A stretch of DNA of 64,000 bases, taken from contig NZ_PPXX01000112.1 in NCBI RefSeq assembly GCF_021655075.1, positions 45,966 to 109,965 on the forward strand, given 5' to 3'. Shown piece by piece: positions 19,501 to 28,246 of the stretch. Under the pieces are notes generated by a model. That model was not told the DNA's origin, did not search any database, and was given only the letters and a program-made list of their open reading frames with translations. This stretch comes from Clostridium sp. Cult2 (GTDB taxonomy: Bacteria > Bacillota > Clostridia > Tissierellales > Tepidimicrobiaceae). Position 1 is the stretch's first letter. Every line of letters begins with the position of its first letter. The position numbers and the translations under genes were made by a program.

Positions 19501-22500
19501 AATAATTATTTACCACCAGATAATTTTCAAGAATACCCATATAATGGAGTGGCTAATAGGACTTCTCCCACTAATATAGGTTTCTATTTACTTTCCATAC
19601 TTTCTAGTAGAGATATGGGTTTTATAACTACAGACAAAATGGTAAATCTAGTTAGACTAACTATAGATACCATAGAGAAAATGGAAAAATGGGAAGGACA
19701 TCTATATAATTGGTATGATACTGAAACATTAGAACCCTTAAGGCCAGTTTTTGTCTCTACAGTAGATAGTGGGAATTTCATATCCTATTTAATTGTGCTA
19801 AAAGAAGGACTAAAGGAATATGTAGAAGATTTTAATAAAAAGCATGAGATAATTGATTTAGTATATAGGATTGAAAATATAATTAATAATACCAAATTTA
19901 CGCCCTTATATGATGGGGTAAAAAATTTATTTTATATAGGTTACAATGTAAAAGAAGGAAAAGTATTAAATTCCCATTACGATTTATTAGCCTCCGAGGC
20001 TAGGATTTCTAGTTATATTGCTATTGCAAGAGGAGAAGTACCTCTAAAACATTGGGGACAACTGGGGAAGTCAATAGTTATGGAAAATAATCATATTAGT
20101 CTTGCTTCATGGTCTGGAACCATGTTTGAGTATTTAATGCCTTCTTTAGTGTTGAAAAACTATAAAAACACTCTATTAGATGAAACTTATAAGACATCCA
20201 TTAATATTCAAATAGACTATGGAAAGAAAAACAATATACCATGGGGAATTTCTGAATCAGGATTTTTTGCTTTTGATAATAGACTCAATTACCAGTACAA
20301 AGCTTTTGGTGTTCCAGCATTAGGATTTAAAAGAGGGTTGAAGGATGAACTGGTAATATCTCCATATTCTACGTTTTTATCGTTAAAGTTTGAACCTAAT
20401 GAAGCTTTAATGAATGTGAAAAGACTTAAAGAAGAAGGATTAGAAGGAGAGTATGGATTCTATGAAGCTATAGATTATAGTATCAATAGGTTACCTTCTC
20501 ATTTAGATAAAGGTATAGTTAAATCCTATATGAGCCATCATCAGGGAATGATATTTGCAGCTATTAATAATTTCATCAATAAGGATATATTGGTAAATAG
20601 ATTTCACAGAGATTCTCAGATGAAATGTGGAGAATTTCTATTACAAGAAAAAATACCTCTAAATCCAATTATCTCTAAGGAGAAAGAGAATTTAGAAGGG
20701 ATAAATATAGAAAGAAAAAGAGAAGAGAAAATTGGAAAAAGAGTATATGGAAAAGAAGACTTAGTAGATATTAAATGTCACCTGTTATCTTCAAATACTT
20801 ATACTTTAATGATAAACAATAGAGGAGAAGGGTTTTCAAAAAATGAAGATATATTTATTAATAGATGGAGAAAAGATTTTCTATCCATTCCCTATGGACA
20901 GTTTATATATATTAAGGATTTGAAAAACAATAACTTATGGTCTACAACTTATGCGCCAACCTACAAGGAATCAGACTATTATAATGTGGAGTTTACAACT
21001 TATAAAGCTAGTTTTAGACGAAAAGATGGGAATATTGAAACCAAGATGGACATATTTCTATTACCTGAAGAATCAGGGGAGATAAGAAGGGTTAGATTAG
21101 TAAATAATGGAGAAGAAGAAACTATCCTTGAGGCTATAAGTTATTTTGAAGTAGTAGGTGAAAGATTAGCCTCAGATTTAGCCCATCCTGCTTTTAATAA
21201 TCTATTTATAAAGACAGAAGTTTTAGAAGAACAAGAGGGGATTTTAGCCCATAGGAGAAAAAGAGAAAAAGAAATTGGAGAAAGCTGGATTATTCATGGA
21301 GTGAAAATTTTTGATAATGATGAGTATAAATTCCAATATGAAACTAAAAGAGAAAATTTCATTGGAAGAGTAAATTCTTTGAAACATCCAAAAGGAATAT
21401 TTAGAGGGCTTACCAATACTATAGGAGTGGTACTAGATCCAATAATGAGTATAGGGAAAAAGATAAAATTAAATCCTAAAGAAAAGGTAGATATATTCTT
21501 TATTACAGCATATACCAAGAATAAAGAAGAAGCTATAAGTATACTAAATAAATATAGTAATAAGGCAAATATTAAATTAGCTATTGACCTTAACAAAACT
21601 AAATCTCAAACGGAAATGGGCTACTTAAACTTAAACAAGTCAAACTTAAAACTATATGAAGGATTACTTCCTTATTTATTTTATTTACATGAGAATATAA
21701 AGTTTCCATATTCCAATATATTAAAACAAAATGAAAAAGGTAAAGAAGGACTATGGGCTCATGGTATTTCTGGAGATAATCCAATAGTTTTAGCCACAAT
21801 TAAATCCATGGAGGGCATTGAGACTTTAATCCAATTATTAGATGCCCATGAGCATTGGACTTATAAGGGATTAGTTGTGGATTTAATCATATTAAATGAA
21901 GAAGATAGTATTTATTATCAACCTCTATTTGAAAGTATCCGAGAAGTAGTATATGAAAGGAGAGGTAATGTAGTTGATATTTCAGGAGGAATATTTATTA
22001 GAAGTGCAAATACCATGTCTAAAGAAGACATATCCTTATTGTTCAAGTGGGGAACAGTAATAATAAAAACAGAAGAAGGAGCTAGGTTTAACAAAATTAA
22101 AAAAACATCTCTTCCTTTCAAAGAATTTAGTGGAAAGTTAACCGAATATCCAGAAAAAAGTATAATTTTAGATTTGGACTATTATAACGGATATGGTGGT
22201 TTTTCAAAGGATGGTAAAGAATATATTATTAAGCTGACAGAAGGTTTAAATACCCCTTTACCATGGATAAATGTTATAGCTAATAGAGATTTTGGTTTTA
22301 TTATTACTGAACAAGGTTGTGGATTTACCTGGTCTAAAAATAGTAGAGAAAACAAATTAACCCCTTGGTATAATGACCCTATAGTGGAAAGACCAGGGGA
22401 AATAATCTATTTCATGGATGATAATACTGGAGAAGTTTGGAATGTTACTCCTAAACCTATTAGGGACAATAAAGAGTATCTAATTATCCATGGATTAGGC

Positions 22501-24585
22501 TATACCAAATTTTATCATCATACCCAAGGCATAGAACAACAACTTACAGTATTTTTACCAATAGAGGACAATATAAAGATTAGTTTATTGAGATTAAAAA
22601 ACGATACAGATAGGGATAGAACCATAAGCTTATATTATTATATTAGACCTGTATTAGGGGTTACTGACGAGGAAACGGAAAGGTTATTGGAAACGGATAT
22701 AATTGATAATGTGTTTTTAGTAAAAAACTCCACTAATAGTGAATTTAAAGGTAGTACTCTATTTATAGGTACCTCTGAACAAATTCACTCCTATACAGGA
22801 GATAGAAATGAATTTTTTGGAAATTACCCTAATTTTGTAAGACCAGAAGGAATTAAAAGAGAAGGATTGTCAAATAGAGTAGGATTCGGATACAATCCAT
22901 GTTCTGCTATAAAGGTAAATATAGACATTCCAGCTAATGGAGAAAAAGAAATAGTATTTTTGTTAGGAGAAGAAAGTGATTTAAAAAGGGGATATGAGTT
23001 AATAAACAAATATAAAGATAGGCTTGTTTCGAAAAATGCATTGGAAAAGGTAAAAGAATTCTGGGATAGTACTCTATCTACTATTGAAATTAAAACTCCC
23101 GATAATACTATGAACTACATGATGAACCATTGGCTAATGTACCAAACCATTGCTTGCAGAATATGGGGAAGAGCTGGATTCTATCAGGTAGGGGGAGCCT
23201 ATGGAGCAAGAGATCAAATGCAGGATGCAATAAATGCCATCTATCATATACCAAAAAAGACTAGAAAACAAATTATTAGAAATTGTAGACATCAATACAG
23301 AGAAGGAGATATACAACATTGGTGGCACCCAATACCAGATAGTGAAGTTCATAAAGGGATTAGGAGCAAATACTCTGATGATTTATTATGGTTACCTTTA
23401 GGAGTAGCAAAATATATTAAAGTCACTGGAGATAACACTATACTTGAAGAAAAGATTCCTTTTATCGAAAGCCCTATTTTGCTAGAAACAGAAGAGGAAA
23501 GATATGAAGTTCCTATTATATCTGAAGATATTGGTACCGTGTATGAACATTGTATTAGAGCCATTGACAAATCCTTAAACTTTGGAGAAAGAGATTTACC
23601 CCTCATAGGTGGAGGAGATTGGAACGATGGTATGAATAAAGTAGGACATAGGGGAAAAGGTGAATCTGTATGGTTAGGATGGTTTATAGCTAAAGTACTA
23701 AAGGATTTCATACCCATTTGTAACATGGTAGAAGATTTTAAAAGAGCCAAAAGATATGAGAGCCTTATTGAAAAATTAAAAAATGCATTAGAAACTAATG
23801 CCTGGGATGGAGAATGGTATAGGAGAGCTTTCTTTGATGATGGAACACCTATAGGTTCAAAGGAAAATAGTGAATGTACAATAGATTCCATAGCTCAATC
23901 TTGGTCAGTTATTTCTACTTTGGGGGATGAGAAAAGGTCAAAATCAGCATTAAAATCTGTAGAGAATTATTTGATTAATGAAGAAGAAGGGATAATTGCT
24001 TTATTGACTCCCCCTTTTGATAAGACAAACCAAGAACCAGGATATATTAAATCCTATGTACCAGGAGTTAGGGAAAATGGAGGTCAATATACCCATGCAG
24101 CTACCTGGGTTATTAAAGCTTTTGCCATGTTAGGAGAAGGAGATAAAGCCTACAACCTATTTAGAATGATAAACCCTATAAATCATTCTAGAACTTTAAT
24201 AGAATCTGCTAAGTATAAAGTAGAACCCTATGTAATAGCAGCAGATGTATATACTAATCCCCAACATTTAGGAAGAGGTGGATGGACTTGGTACACTGGT
24301 TCTTCTGGATGGATGTATATAGTAGGTTTAGAAGATATATTGGGCTTTTCAATAGAAAAAGACAAACTATTCATAGACCCATGTATACCAAAGGATTGGC
24401 AAGGATTTACCATAAAATATAGATATAAAAATACTAAATACAATATAGAAGTAAAAAATCCAAATAAGGTGAATAAGGGAATTAAAAAAATAACAGTAAA
24501 TGGAATGAGCATGGAGGATAAGTATGTAGAATTGATAGATGATGGATTAGAACATATAGTCCTAGTAGAGATGGGGAATAGGTGA
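16570..24585 (+). CDS. Cyclic beta-1,2-glucan synthase (NdvB/ChvB type)
   Basis: Giant membrane enzyme of 2671 residues with all parts of a cyclic beta-1,2-glucan synthase. Membrane helices at about 370-420 precede a GT84 glucosyltransferase domain with the D-A-D motif (D589, D591) and Q-H-R-W-V-R-G-D-W (about 735). Further helices lie near 777-815 and 903-940. A glucoamylase-like middle domain (about 955-1330, containing S-H-H-Q-G-M) corresponds to the region that cyclises the chain in characterised homologues. The C-terminal half is GH94-like, with G-G-D-W-N-D-G-M-N at about 2348. UDP-glucose is the family's donor. GTG 16549 is in frame, but AAAGGAAGG at 16552-16560 points to ATG 16570. Length is normal for the family. 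Confidence 0.9.
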   Translation: MWTKYVNRLLVGEKDIHTLYKTIRKINTKRFFLDRLDQSFKEIEKTYLKFNRDISEGYSLPRGTEWLLDNFYLIELIYKELRANIKKERKIVLNIIETGSYKGYPRIYLLALELISQGSGSITEENLIGYINEFQKEDILSLEEIIQFSRYITLGLMEWIRNISLNFLKINESWREIDNLNVSPEENIEEIIENIHNMNSIQIERLIRKIREERENFQLVFDKINKKLDYYGRSIEDTLENEYTLQSKYKISLGYCITSLRNLSSLNWENIFQSICVVERVLIEDPLNIYENMDFQSKGYYRHEIQQLADRFNVQEILLSKKALEFAKEEWGKGSRDKKAHIGYYLIDKGRKRLFDFFQKNNRNSSIYLNQYSYYYLPIVLFSLLLTIFFSRYGYNKGNIYWGILIFFVTLIPTTTISINLFNYFYSKRFRPKVLPKIDYKERIPEDLKTFVVIPTLLPSEDRIEELAKNLEMYYLSNRLDNLYYGIVGDFKDSEDKIALEDEKIIDKGLKVIKELNDKYASNEDIFYFFHRERVYSETQARWMGWERKRGALVELNNLLSGDEDTSFNVISGDISKLQGKIRYIITLDADTKLPIEGAKKLIGTISHPLNKAIIDKDKNIVKEGYGIIQPRILVDIKSSNKSMFTRIFAGAGGIDPYSTAISDIYQDLFGEAIFTGKGIYDLEVFKNCIHNGIPENSVLSHDLLEGSLIRVGLATDVELIDGYPEKYSSYIMRQHRWVRGDWQLIRWLAGGYGKSISSLSKWKILDNMRRSLLPISLLFMIFFSLVLFPGNVYLWIGLAMIVLLLPIITMVIETLLHRKSKIEKMKLNGNIIFGYKTYLYQGLLSLMFLPHEGLMMIDAIVRTLYRVLVSKKNLLEWTTAFDMERKLDNDISSYFKLMRGNFFLSILLVLFTYIFKSSNIILSFIISIFWSLGPIAAYKISEEEEDLIETTEEDSKLLKEIGEKTWKFFETFTDSKNNYLPPDNFQEYPYNGVANRTSPTNIGFYLLSILSSRDMGFITTDKMVNLVRLTIDTIEKMEKWEGHLYNWYDTETLEPLRPVFVSTVDSGNFISYLIVLKEGLKEYVEDFNKKHEIIDLVYRIENIINNTKFTPLYDGVKNLFYIGYNVKEGKVLNSHYDLLASEARISSYIAIARGEVPLKHWGQLGKSIVMENNHISLASWSGTMFEYLMPSLVLKNYKNTLLDETYKTSINIQIDYGKKNNIPWGISESGFFAFDNRLNYQYKAFGVPALGFKRGLKDELVISPYSTFLSLKFEPNEALMNVKRLKEEGLEGEYGFYEAIDYSINRLPSHLDKGIVKSYMSHHQGMIFAAINNFINKDILVNRFHRDSQMKCGEFLLQEKIPLNPIISKEKENLEGINIERKREEKIGKRVYGKEDLVDIKCHLLSSNTYTLMINNRGEGFSKNEDIFINRWRKDFLSIPYGQFIYIKDLKNNNLWSTTYAPTYKESDYYNVEFTTYKASFRRKDGNIETKMDIFLLPEESGEIRRVRLVNNGEEETILEAISYFEVVGERLASDLAHPAFNNLFIKTEVLEEQEGILAHRRKREKEIGESWIIHGVKIFDNDEYKFQYETKRENFIGRVNSLKHPKGIFRGLTNTIGVVLDPIMSIGKKIKLNPKEKVDIFFITAYTKNKEEAISILNKYSNKANIKLAIDLNKTKSQTEMGYLNLNKSNLKLYEGLLPYLFYLHENIKFPYSNILKQNEKGKEGLWAHGISGDNPIVLATIKSMEGIETLIQLLDAHEHWTYKGLVVDLIILNEEDSIYYQPLFESIREVVYERRGNVVDISGGIFIRSANTMSKEDISLLFKWGTVIIKTEEGARFNKIKKTSLPFKEFSGKLTEYPEKSIILDLDYYNGYGGFSKDGKEYIIKLTEGLNTPLPWINVIANRDFGFIITEQGCGFTWSKNSRENKLTPWYNDPIVERPGEIIYFMDDNTGEVWNVTPKPIRDNKEYLIIHGLGYTKFYHHTQGIEQQLTVFLPIEDNIKISLLRLKNDTDRDRTISLYYYIRPVLGVTDEETERLLETDIIDNVFLVKNSTNSEFKGSTLFIGTSEQIHSYTGDRNEFFGNYPNFVRPEGIKREGLSNRVGFGYNPCSAIKVNIDIPANGEKEIVFLLGEESDLKRGYELINKYKDRLVSKNALEKVKEFWDSTLSTIEIKTPDNTMNYMMNHWLMYQTIACRIWGRAGFYQVGGAYGARDQMQDAINAIYHIPKKTRKQIIRNCRHQYREGDIQHWWHPIPDSEVHKGIRSKYSDDLLWLPLGVAKYIKVTGDNTILEEKIPFIESPILLETEEERYEVPIISEDIGTVYEHCIRAIDKSLNFGERDLPLIGGGDWNDGMNKVGHRGKGESVWLGWFIAKVLKDFIPICNMVEDFKRAKRYESLIEKLKNALETNAWDGEWYRRAFFDDGTPIGSKENSECTIDSIAQSWSVISTLGDEKRSKSALKSVENYLINEEEGIIALLTPPFDKTNQEPGYIKSYVPGVRENGGQYTHAATWVIKAFAMLGEGDKAYNLFRMINPINHSRTLIESAKYKVEPYVIAADVYTNPQHLGRGGWTWYTGSSGWMYIVGLEDILGFSIEKDKLFIDPCIPKDWQGFTIKYRYKNTKYNIEVKNPNKVNKGIKKITVNGMSMEDKYVELIDDGLEHIVLVEMGNR

Positions 24586-24608
24586 TACAATATTACAGAA
24601 TTATTACA

Positions 24609-24653
24609 AATAAGTTCCCTTATCGGTGCCTGGCACCAATTAGGGAACTTATT
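24609..24653. terminator. Bidirectional hairpin between glucan synthase and sod, with a GGTGCC-T-GGCACC core
   Basis: AATAAGTTCCCT (24609-24620) pairs with AGGGAACTTATT (24642-24653), and inside it GGTGCC (24625-24630) pairs with GGCACC (24632-24637) around a single T. It lies between convergent genes and could end transcripts from both sides. T-runs are weak on both strands. Confidence 0.6.
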
Positions 24654-24664
24654 ATTAGTTGTTA

Positions 24665-25273
24665 CTACTTAATTTCATCAAATCTTTCCGATACTTTTTT
24701 CCAATCCACCACATTCCACCAAGCATCAATATAGTCTGCTCTTAGGTTTTTATATTTTAGGTAATATGCATGCTCCCATACATCGATGCCAAGTATTGGT
24801 GTTTTTCCACTGGAGATGGGGTTATCTTGATTTGGGGTAGATACTATTTCTAGTTTTCCATTATTAAGAACTAACCAAGCCCAACCACTACCGAATTGTC
24901 CTAGAGCAGCTTTCTTTAAATCTTCTTTAAACTTATCAAATCCACCTAGTTCTTCATCAATTCTATTGGCAAGTTCTCCTACTGGTTTGCCACCACCTTC
25001 TGGAGACATTATCTCCCAGAATATTGTGTGGTTATAGTGGCCACCACCATTGTTCCTTACAGCGCTTCTAATTTCTTCTGGAAGTTCATCTAGAGATTTT
25101 AATATCTCTTCAACATCCATTTCTTGAAACTTAGAATGTCCTTCCAAAACTTTATTTAAATTATCAACATATCCCTTATGATGTTTTGAATAATGGGTCT
25201 CCATTGTTAATGCGTCGATGTGAGGTTCTAACGCTTCATAGGAATACTTTAGTTCTGGTAAATTAAAAGCCAT
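24665..25273 (-). CDS. sodA: Superoxide dismutase, Mn type
   Basis: Cytoplasmic superoxide dismutase of the Fe/Mn family, 202 residues, the normal length, without a signal peptide. Metal ligands are H27, H82, D164 and H168 (last two in D-V-W-E-H-A-Y-Y). The G-G-G-H-Y-N-H segment and the glutamine in T-P-N-Q-D (about residue 149) are the Mn-type arrangement; Fe enzymes carry the glutamine near residue 77 instead. AAGGAGAG precedes the ATG on the minus strand. It is a single gene, divergent from nfnAB, and a Fur-box-like palindrome lies 68 bases upstream of its start, suggesting metal-dependent control. Confidence 0.95.
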   Translation of the reverse strand: MAFNLPELKYSYEALEPHIDALTMETHYSKHHKGYVDNLNKVLEGHSKFQEMDVEEILKSLDELPEEIRSAVRNNGGGHYNHTIFWEIMSPEGGGKPVGELANRIDEELGGFDKFKEDLKKAALGQFGSGWAWLVLNNGKLEIVSTPNQDNPISSGKTPILGIDVWEHAYYLKYKNLRADYIDAWWNVVDWKKVSERFDEIK

Positions 25274-25340
25274 ACTATCTCTCCTTTATATATATTATCT
25301 TTTAGTTATTATCTAATTTATATATATCCAAATAATTACA

Positions 25341-25355
25341 TGATAAACATTATCA
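25341..25355. promoter_or_regulatory. Fur-box-like operator upstream of sod
   Basis: TGATAAACATTATCA fits the 7-1-7 Fur box TGATAAT-N-ATTATCA at all but one position. It is the core of a longer inverted repeat (TACATGATA at 25337-25345 with TATCATGTA at 25351-25359). It is 68-82 bases upstream of the sod start codon and about 450 bases from nfnA, so sod is the likely target. Confidence 0.6.
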
Positions 25356-25627
25356 TGTAGAAACCGGTATCAATAAAGGCGAGATAATTGGATGAATTAT
25401 TAGGTCCCTTATTATTTGCCAAATATGAGAATAGTTACAAAAGATAGCATTCATAGTAAGGAAGGTTAAAACATTAACAAACATTAGTATGGAATATACT
25501 TTTATGGGTATAAAGAATATTATATTTTTCATAATCTATTGAATTTTAAAATTCTTTATGTTATATTTATTATTGAAGAAATCGTTAATTATATGACAAA
25601 CAATGCTATTTATGTTAAAGTATAGTT

Positions 25628-25738
25628 TATACACTATTAAGTTATTTAGTGTATAGACATTCTTAATTTTGGAGCAAACTAGCTCTATTGTGGTGAAAAC
25701 ATTTTTCAATAGAGTTGTTAGTCATATAAATAACTAAC
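25628..25738. repeat. Three consecutive inverted repeats in the sod-nfnA intergenic region
   Basis: The 530-base gap between sod and nfnA holds three hairpin-forming repeats close together: TATACACTA / TAGTGTATA (25628-25636, 25647-25655), CTCTATTG / CAATAGAG (25683-25690, 25707-25714), and GTTAGT / ACTAAC (25717-25722, 25733-25738). They end 24 bases before the nfnA -10 element, so they are more likely protein-binding sites or part of another transcript than an nfnA leader. I recognise no known riboswitch. The remainder of the gap (about 25360-25620) is AT-rich with no ORF or motif that I can support. Confidence 0.4.
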
Positions 25739-25762
25739 CTTTTATATTTACCCTAAATGATG

Positions 25763-25768
25763 TATAAT
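25763..25768 (+). promoter_or_regulatory. -10 element for nfnAB
   Basis: Consensus TATAAT 36 bases before the TTG start of nfnA. The -35 region (TTTTAT near 25740) is poor, so an activator may be needed. Confidence 0.45.
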
Positions 25769-25803
25769 TAATATGATAAATTTAAATGAGGGAGGAGTTT
25801 CTA

Positions 25804-26688
25804 TTGTATAAAATTGTTGAGAAAAAAGACCTTGCACCTAATATCTTTTCAATGGATATTTTAGCTCCAAGGGTGGCAAACTCTGCCCAACCAGGTCAGT
25901 TTGTAATTGTAATAGCTGACGAAGAAGGGGAGAGAGTTCCTCTAACTATTTGCGATTATGACAAGGAAAGAGGAACAGTAAACATAGTTGTTCAAGCTAT
26001 GGGTTGTTCTACAAAAAAAATGGCAAAGTTCGAAGAAGGAGATTATTTTAAAGACTTTGTAGGTCCTCTTGGAAGGCCATCAGAATATGTTAATGAAGAT
26101 ATTGAAGAAGTTAAAAAGAAAAAGGTATTATTTGTAGCAGGTGGAGTTGGAGCAGCTCCTGTATTTCCTCAAGTAAGATGGTTCCACGAACACGACATTG
26201 ATGTAGATGTAATAGTTGGCGCTAAAACAAAAGACCTAATAATACTCAAAGATAAAATAGAAGAAGTAGCAGGCAATCTTTATATTGCTACTGATGATGG
26301 TAGTTATGGGTTTAATGGTATGGTAACTGGGCTTATTGAAGACCTTGTAGTTAATCAAGGTAAAAAATATGATGTTGTTATATCAATTGGACCAATGATA
26401 ATGATGAAATTCGTATGCCTGTTAACAAAAAAACTTGGTATTAAAACTATAGTAAGTCTTAACCCAATTATGGTAGATGGAACTGGAATGTGTGGTGCTT
26501 GTAGGGTTTCAGTTGGAAATGAAACAAAATTTGCCTGTGTAGATGGACCAGAATTCGATGGTCATCTAGTAGATTTTGATGAAGCATTAAAGAGACAAGC
26601 ACAATATAAAGTAGAAGAGACAGAATTAGCTGCACGTGGCGAGAAAAAAACATGTACATGTCAACATGGAGGTGTTCATAATGGATAG
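25804..26688 (+). CDS. nfnA: NfnA-like ferredoxin-NADP reductase subunit alpha
   Basis: Small flavin subunit (294 residues) of the NADH-dependent reduced ferredoxin:NADP oxidoreductase, also annotated as sulfide dehydrogenase subunit SudB. An FAD-binding barrel with V-P-L-T-I-C-D comes first, then an NAD-binding Rossmann part (V-A-G-G-V-G-A-A-P-V), then a cysteine cluster C-G-A-C-R ... F-A-C-V-D-G-P-E for a [2Fe-2S] centre. ATG 25786 is in frame, but GGGAGGAG (25790-25797) lies downstream of it and 6 bases before TTG 25804, which gives the typical family N-terminus M-Y-K-I-V. Overlaps nfnB by 8 bases. Confidence 0.88.
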   Translation: MYKIVEKKDLAPNIFSMDILAPRVANSAQPGQFVIVIADEEGERVPLTICDYDKERGTVNIVVQAMGCSTKKMAKFEEGDYFKDFVGPLGRPSEYVNEDIEEVKKKKVLFVAGGVGAAPVFPQVRWFHEHDIDVDVIVGAKTKDLIILKDKIEEVAGNLYIATDDGSYGFNGMVTGLIEDLVVNQGKKYDVVISIGPMIMMKFVCLLTKKLGIKTIVSLNPIMVDGTGMCGACRVSVGNETKFACVDGPEFDGHLVDFDEALKRQAQYKVEETELAARGEKKTCTCQHGGVHNG

Positions 26689-28072
26689 ATTTAAAAAAGT
26701 TCCTATTTCAGTACAAGATCCTATAGAAAGAGCTTCAAACTTTGATGAAGTTTGTTTAGGCTATACTAAAGAAGAAGCTATGGCTGAAGCTAAGAGATGT
26801 TTAAATTGTAAACATCATCCTTGTGTAGGTAATTGTCCAGTAGGTATCCATATACCTAAATTTATTAAGCATATTGCAGAAGGTGAATTTGAAGAAGCTG
26901 CTCACGTTCTTGCAGAACACAGTGCGCTTCCTGCAGTTTGTGGAAGGGTTTGCCCTCAAGAATCACAATGTGAACAAGTATGTGTACTTGGAATTAAAGG
27001 TGAAGCAGTTTCTATTGGAAAACTTGAAAGATTTGCTGCTGACTGGGCAAGAGAAAACAATATTCAATTAGGAAAGACTAAAGAGAAGAATGGATTTAAG
27101 GTAGCAGTTATAGGATCAGGTCCAGCAGGTGTTACTTGTGCTGGTGATTTGGCAAAAGAAGGATATGATGTAACAATATTTGAAGCCCTACATGAACCAG
27201 GTGGAGTTTTAGTATATGGAATTCCTGAGTTCAGACTTCCTAAGGAAAAAGTAGTAAAGCCTGAAATTGAGAATTTAAAGAACCTTGGCGTAAAAATAGA
27301 AACCAATGTAATAGTTGGTAGAACTGTAACTATAGATTCTCTTTTAGAAGAAGAAGGTTTCCATGCAGTATTTATTGGTTCTGGTGCAGGACTTCCTATA
27401 TTCATGGGAATATCTGGGGAAAACTTAAATGGAGTATTCTCTGCAAACGAATTCCTAACTAGAAATAATCTTATGAAAGCTTTTAGAGAAGATTATGATA
27501 CACCAATTAAAGTTGGCAAAAAAGTTGCTGTTGTTGGTGGTGGAAACGTTGCAATGGACGCAGCTAGAACTGCCCTTAGACTTGGTGCAGAAGTTTGGGT
27601 AGTATATAGAAGAACTGAAAAAGAATTGCCAGCTAGGGTAGAAGAAGTACATCACGCTATGGAAGAAGGAGTTAAATTTGAATTCTTAACTAGCCCAATA
27701 GAAATTATTGGCAATGAAAAAGGATGGGTTAGTAGTATAAGATGTCAAAGAATGGAACTTGGCGAACCTGATGCGTCTGGTAGAAGAAGACCTATGCCTA
27801 TAGTTGGTTCTGAATTTGAATTTGATGTAGATACAGTAATAATGGCTTTAGGAACATCACCAAATCCACTTATTCCTGCAACTACAGCAGGACTAGAGAT
27901 AAATAAGAAAAGATGTCTTGTAGTAGATGAAAATGGACAAACCTCTAGAGAAGGCGTTTTCGCTGGTGGGGATGCTGTAACTGGTTCTGCAACTGTTATA
28001 CTTGCAATGGGAGCTGGTAAACAAGCAGCAGCAGGTATTGATAAATATATAAAAGAAAAATATGGAAAATAA
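26681..28072 (+). CDS. nfnB: NfnB-like NADPH-dependent oxidoreductase subunit (GltD-like)
   Basis: Large subunit (463 residues) of the Nfn complex, homologous to the small subunit of glutamate synthase. The N-terminus carries two [4Fe-4S] cysteine groups: C-L-N-C-K-H-H-P-C-x3-C-P, then C-G-R-V-C-P and C-E-Q-V-C. An FAD site (V-I-G-S-G-P-A-G) and an NADP site (V-V-G-G-G-N-V-A-M-D) follow. With NfnA it couples ferredoxin and NADH to NADPH formation by electron bifurcation in anaerobes. The frame is open from 26636, but GGAGGTG at 26668-26674 selects ATG 26681. A homotetrameric NADPH-GltA role is less likely because NfnA is adjacent. Confidence 0.88.
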   Translation: MDRFKKVPISVQDPIERASNFDEVCLGYTKEEAMAEAKRCLNCKHHPCVGNCPVGIHIPKFIKHIAEGEFEEAAHVLAEHSALPAVCGRVCPQESQCEQVCVLGIKGEAVSIGKLERFAADWARENNIQLGKTKEKNGFKVAVIGSGPAGVTCAGDLAKEGYDVTIFEALHEPGGVLVYGIPEFRLPKEKVVKPEIENLKNLGVKIETNVIVGRTVTIDSLLEEEGFHAVFIGSGAGLPIFMGISGENLNGVFSANEFLTRNNLMKAFREDYDTPIKVGKKVAVVGGGNVAMDAARTALRLGAEVWVVYRRTEKELPARVEEVHHAMEEGVKFEFLTSPIEIIGNEKGWVSSIRCQRMELGEPDASGRRRPMPIVGSEFEFDVDTVIMALGTSPNPLIPATTAGLEINKKRCLVVDENGQTSREGVFAGGDAVTGSATVILAMGAGKQAAAGIDKYIKEKYGK

Positions 28073-28095
28073 TAAATAAAGATCAGAATATCTAT

Positions 28096-28139
28096 ATAAA
28101 AGCTATAAACTATTGAATTCAATAGTTTATAGCTTTTAT
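28096..28139. terminator. Perfect 44-base palindrome after nfnB
   Basis: A perfect inverted repeat centred between 28117 and 28118, with 22-base arms. TTTT closes the second arm, so it can serve as a Rho-independent terminator for nfnAB, possibly also in the reverse direction. Confidence 0.75.
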
Positions 28140-28179
28140 TAATTGCTATTAGACATAACTAAAACAATGATTTTCGAAT

Positions 28180-28207
28180 TTGATTTATGTTAAATTTATG
28201 CTATAAT
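28180..28207 (+). promoter_or_regulatory. Promoter of the MATE exporter
   Basis: TTGATT at 28180-28185, 16-base spacer, TATAAT at 28202-28207 with an extended -10 TG at 28199-28200. The start codon is 39 bases downstream of the -10. Confidence 0.65.
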
Positions 28208-28246
28208 ATTTAGGGTATCGAAATTACTTACAAGAGGTGGTTGTTT

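Noticed and set aside
23349..23891. Long antisense open frame (180 codons) inside the glucan synthase gene
   Set aside because: It lies opposite the conserved GH94-like region, has no ribosome site and a composition that mirrors the sense gene.
26681..28072. Homotetrameric glutamate synthase (GltA) as function of the NfnB-like protein
   Set aside because: The overlapping upstream gene encodes the matching NfnA-type flavin subunit, which argues for the Nfn complex.
27064..28122. Minus-strand open frames opposite nfnB
   Set aside because: They are shadows of a strongly conserved gene and have no start signals or recognisable protein features.
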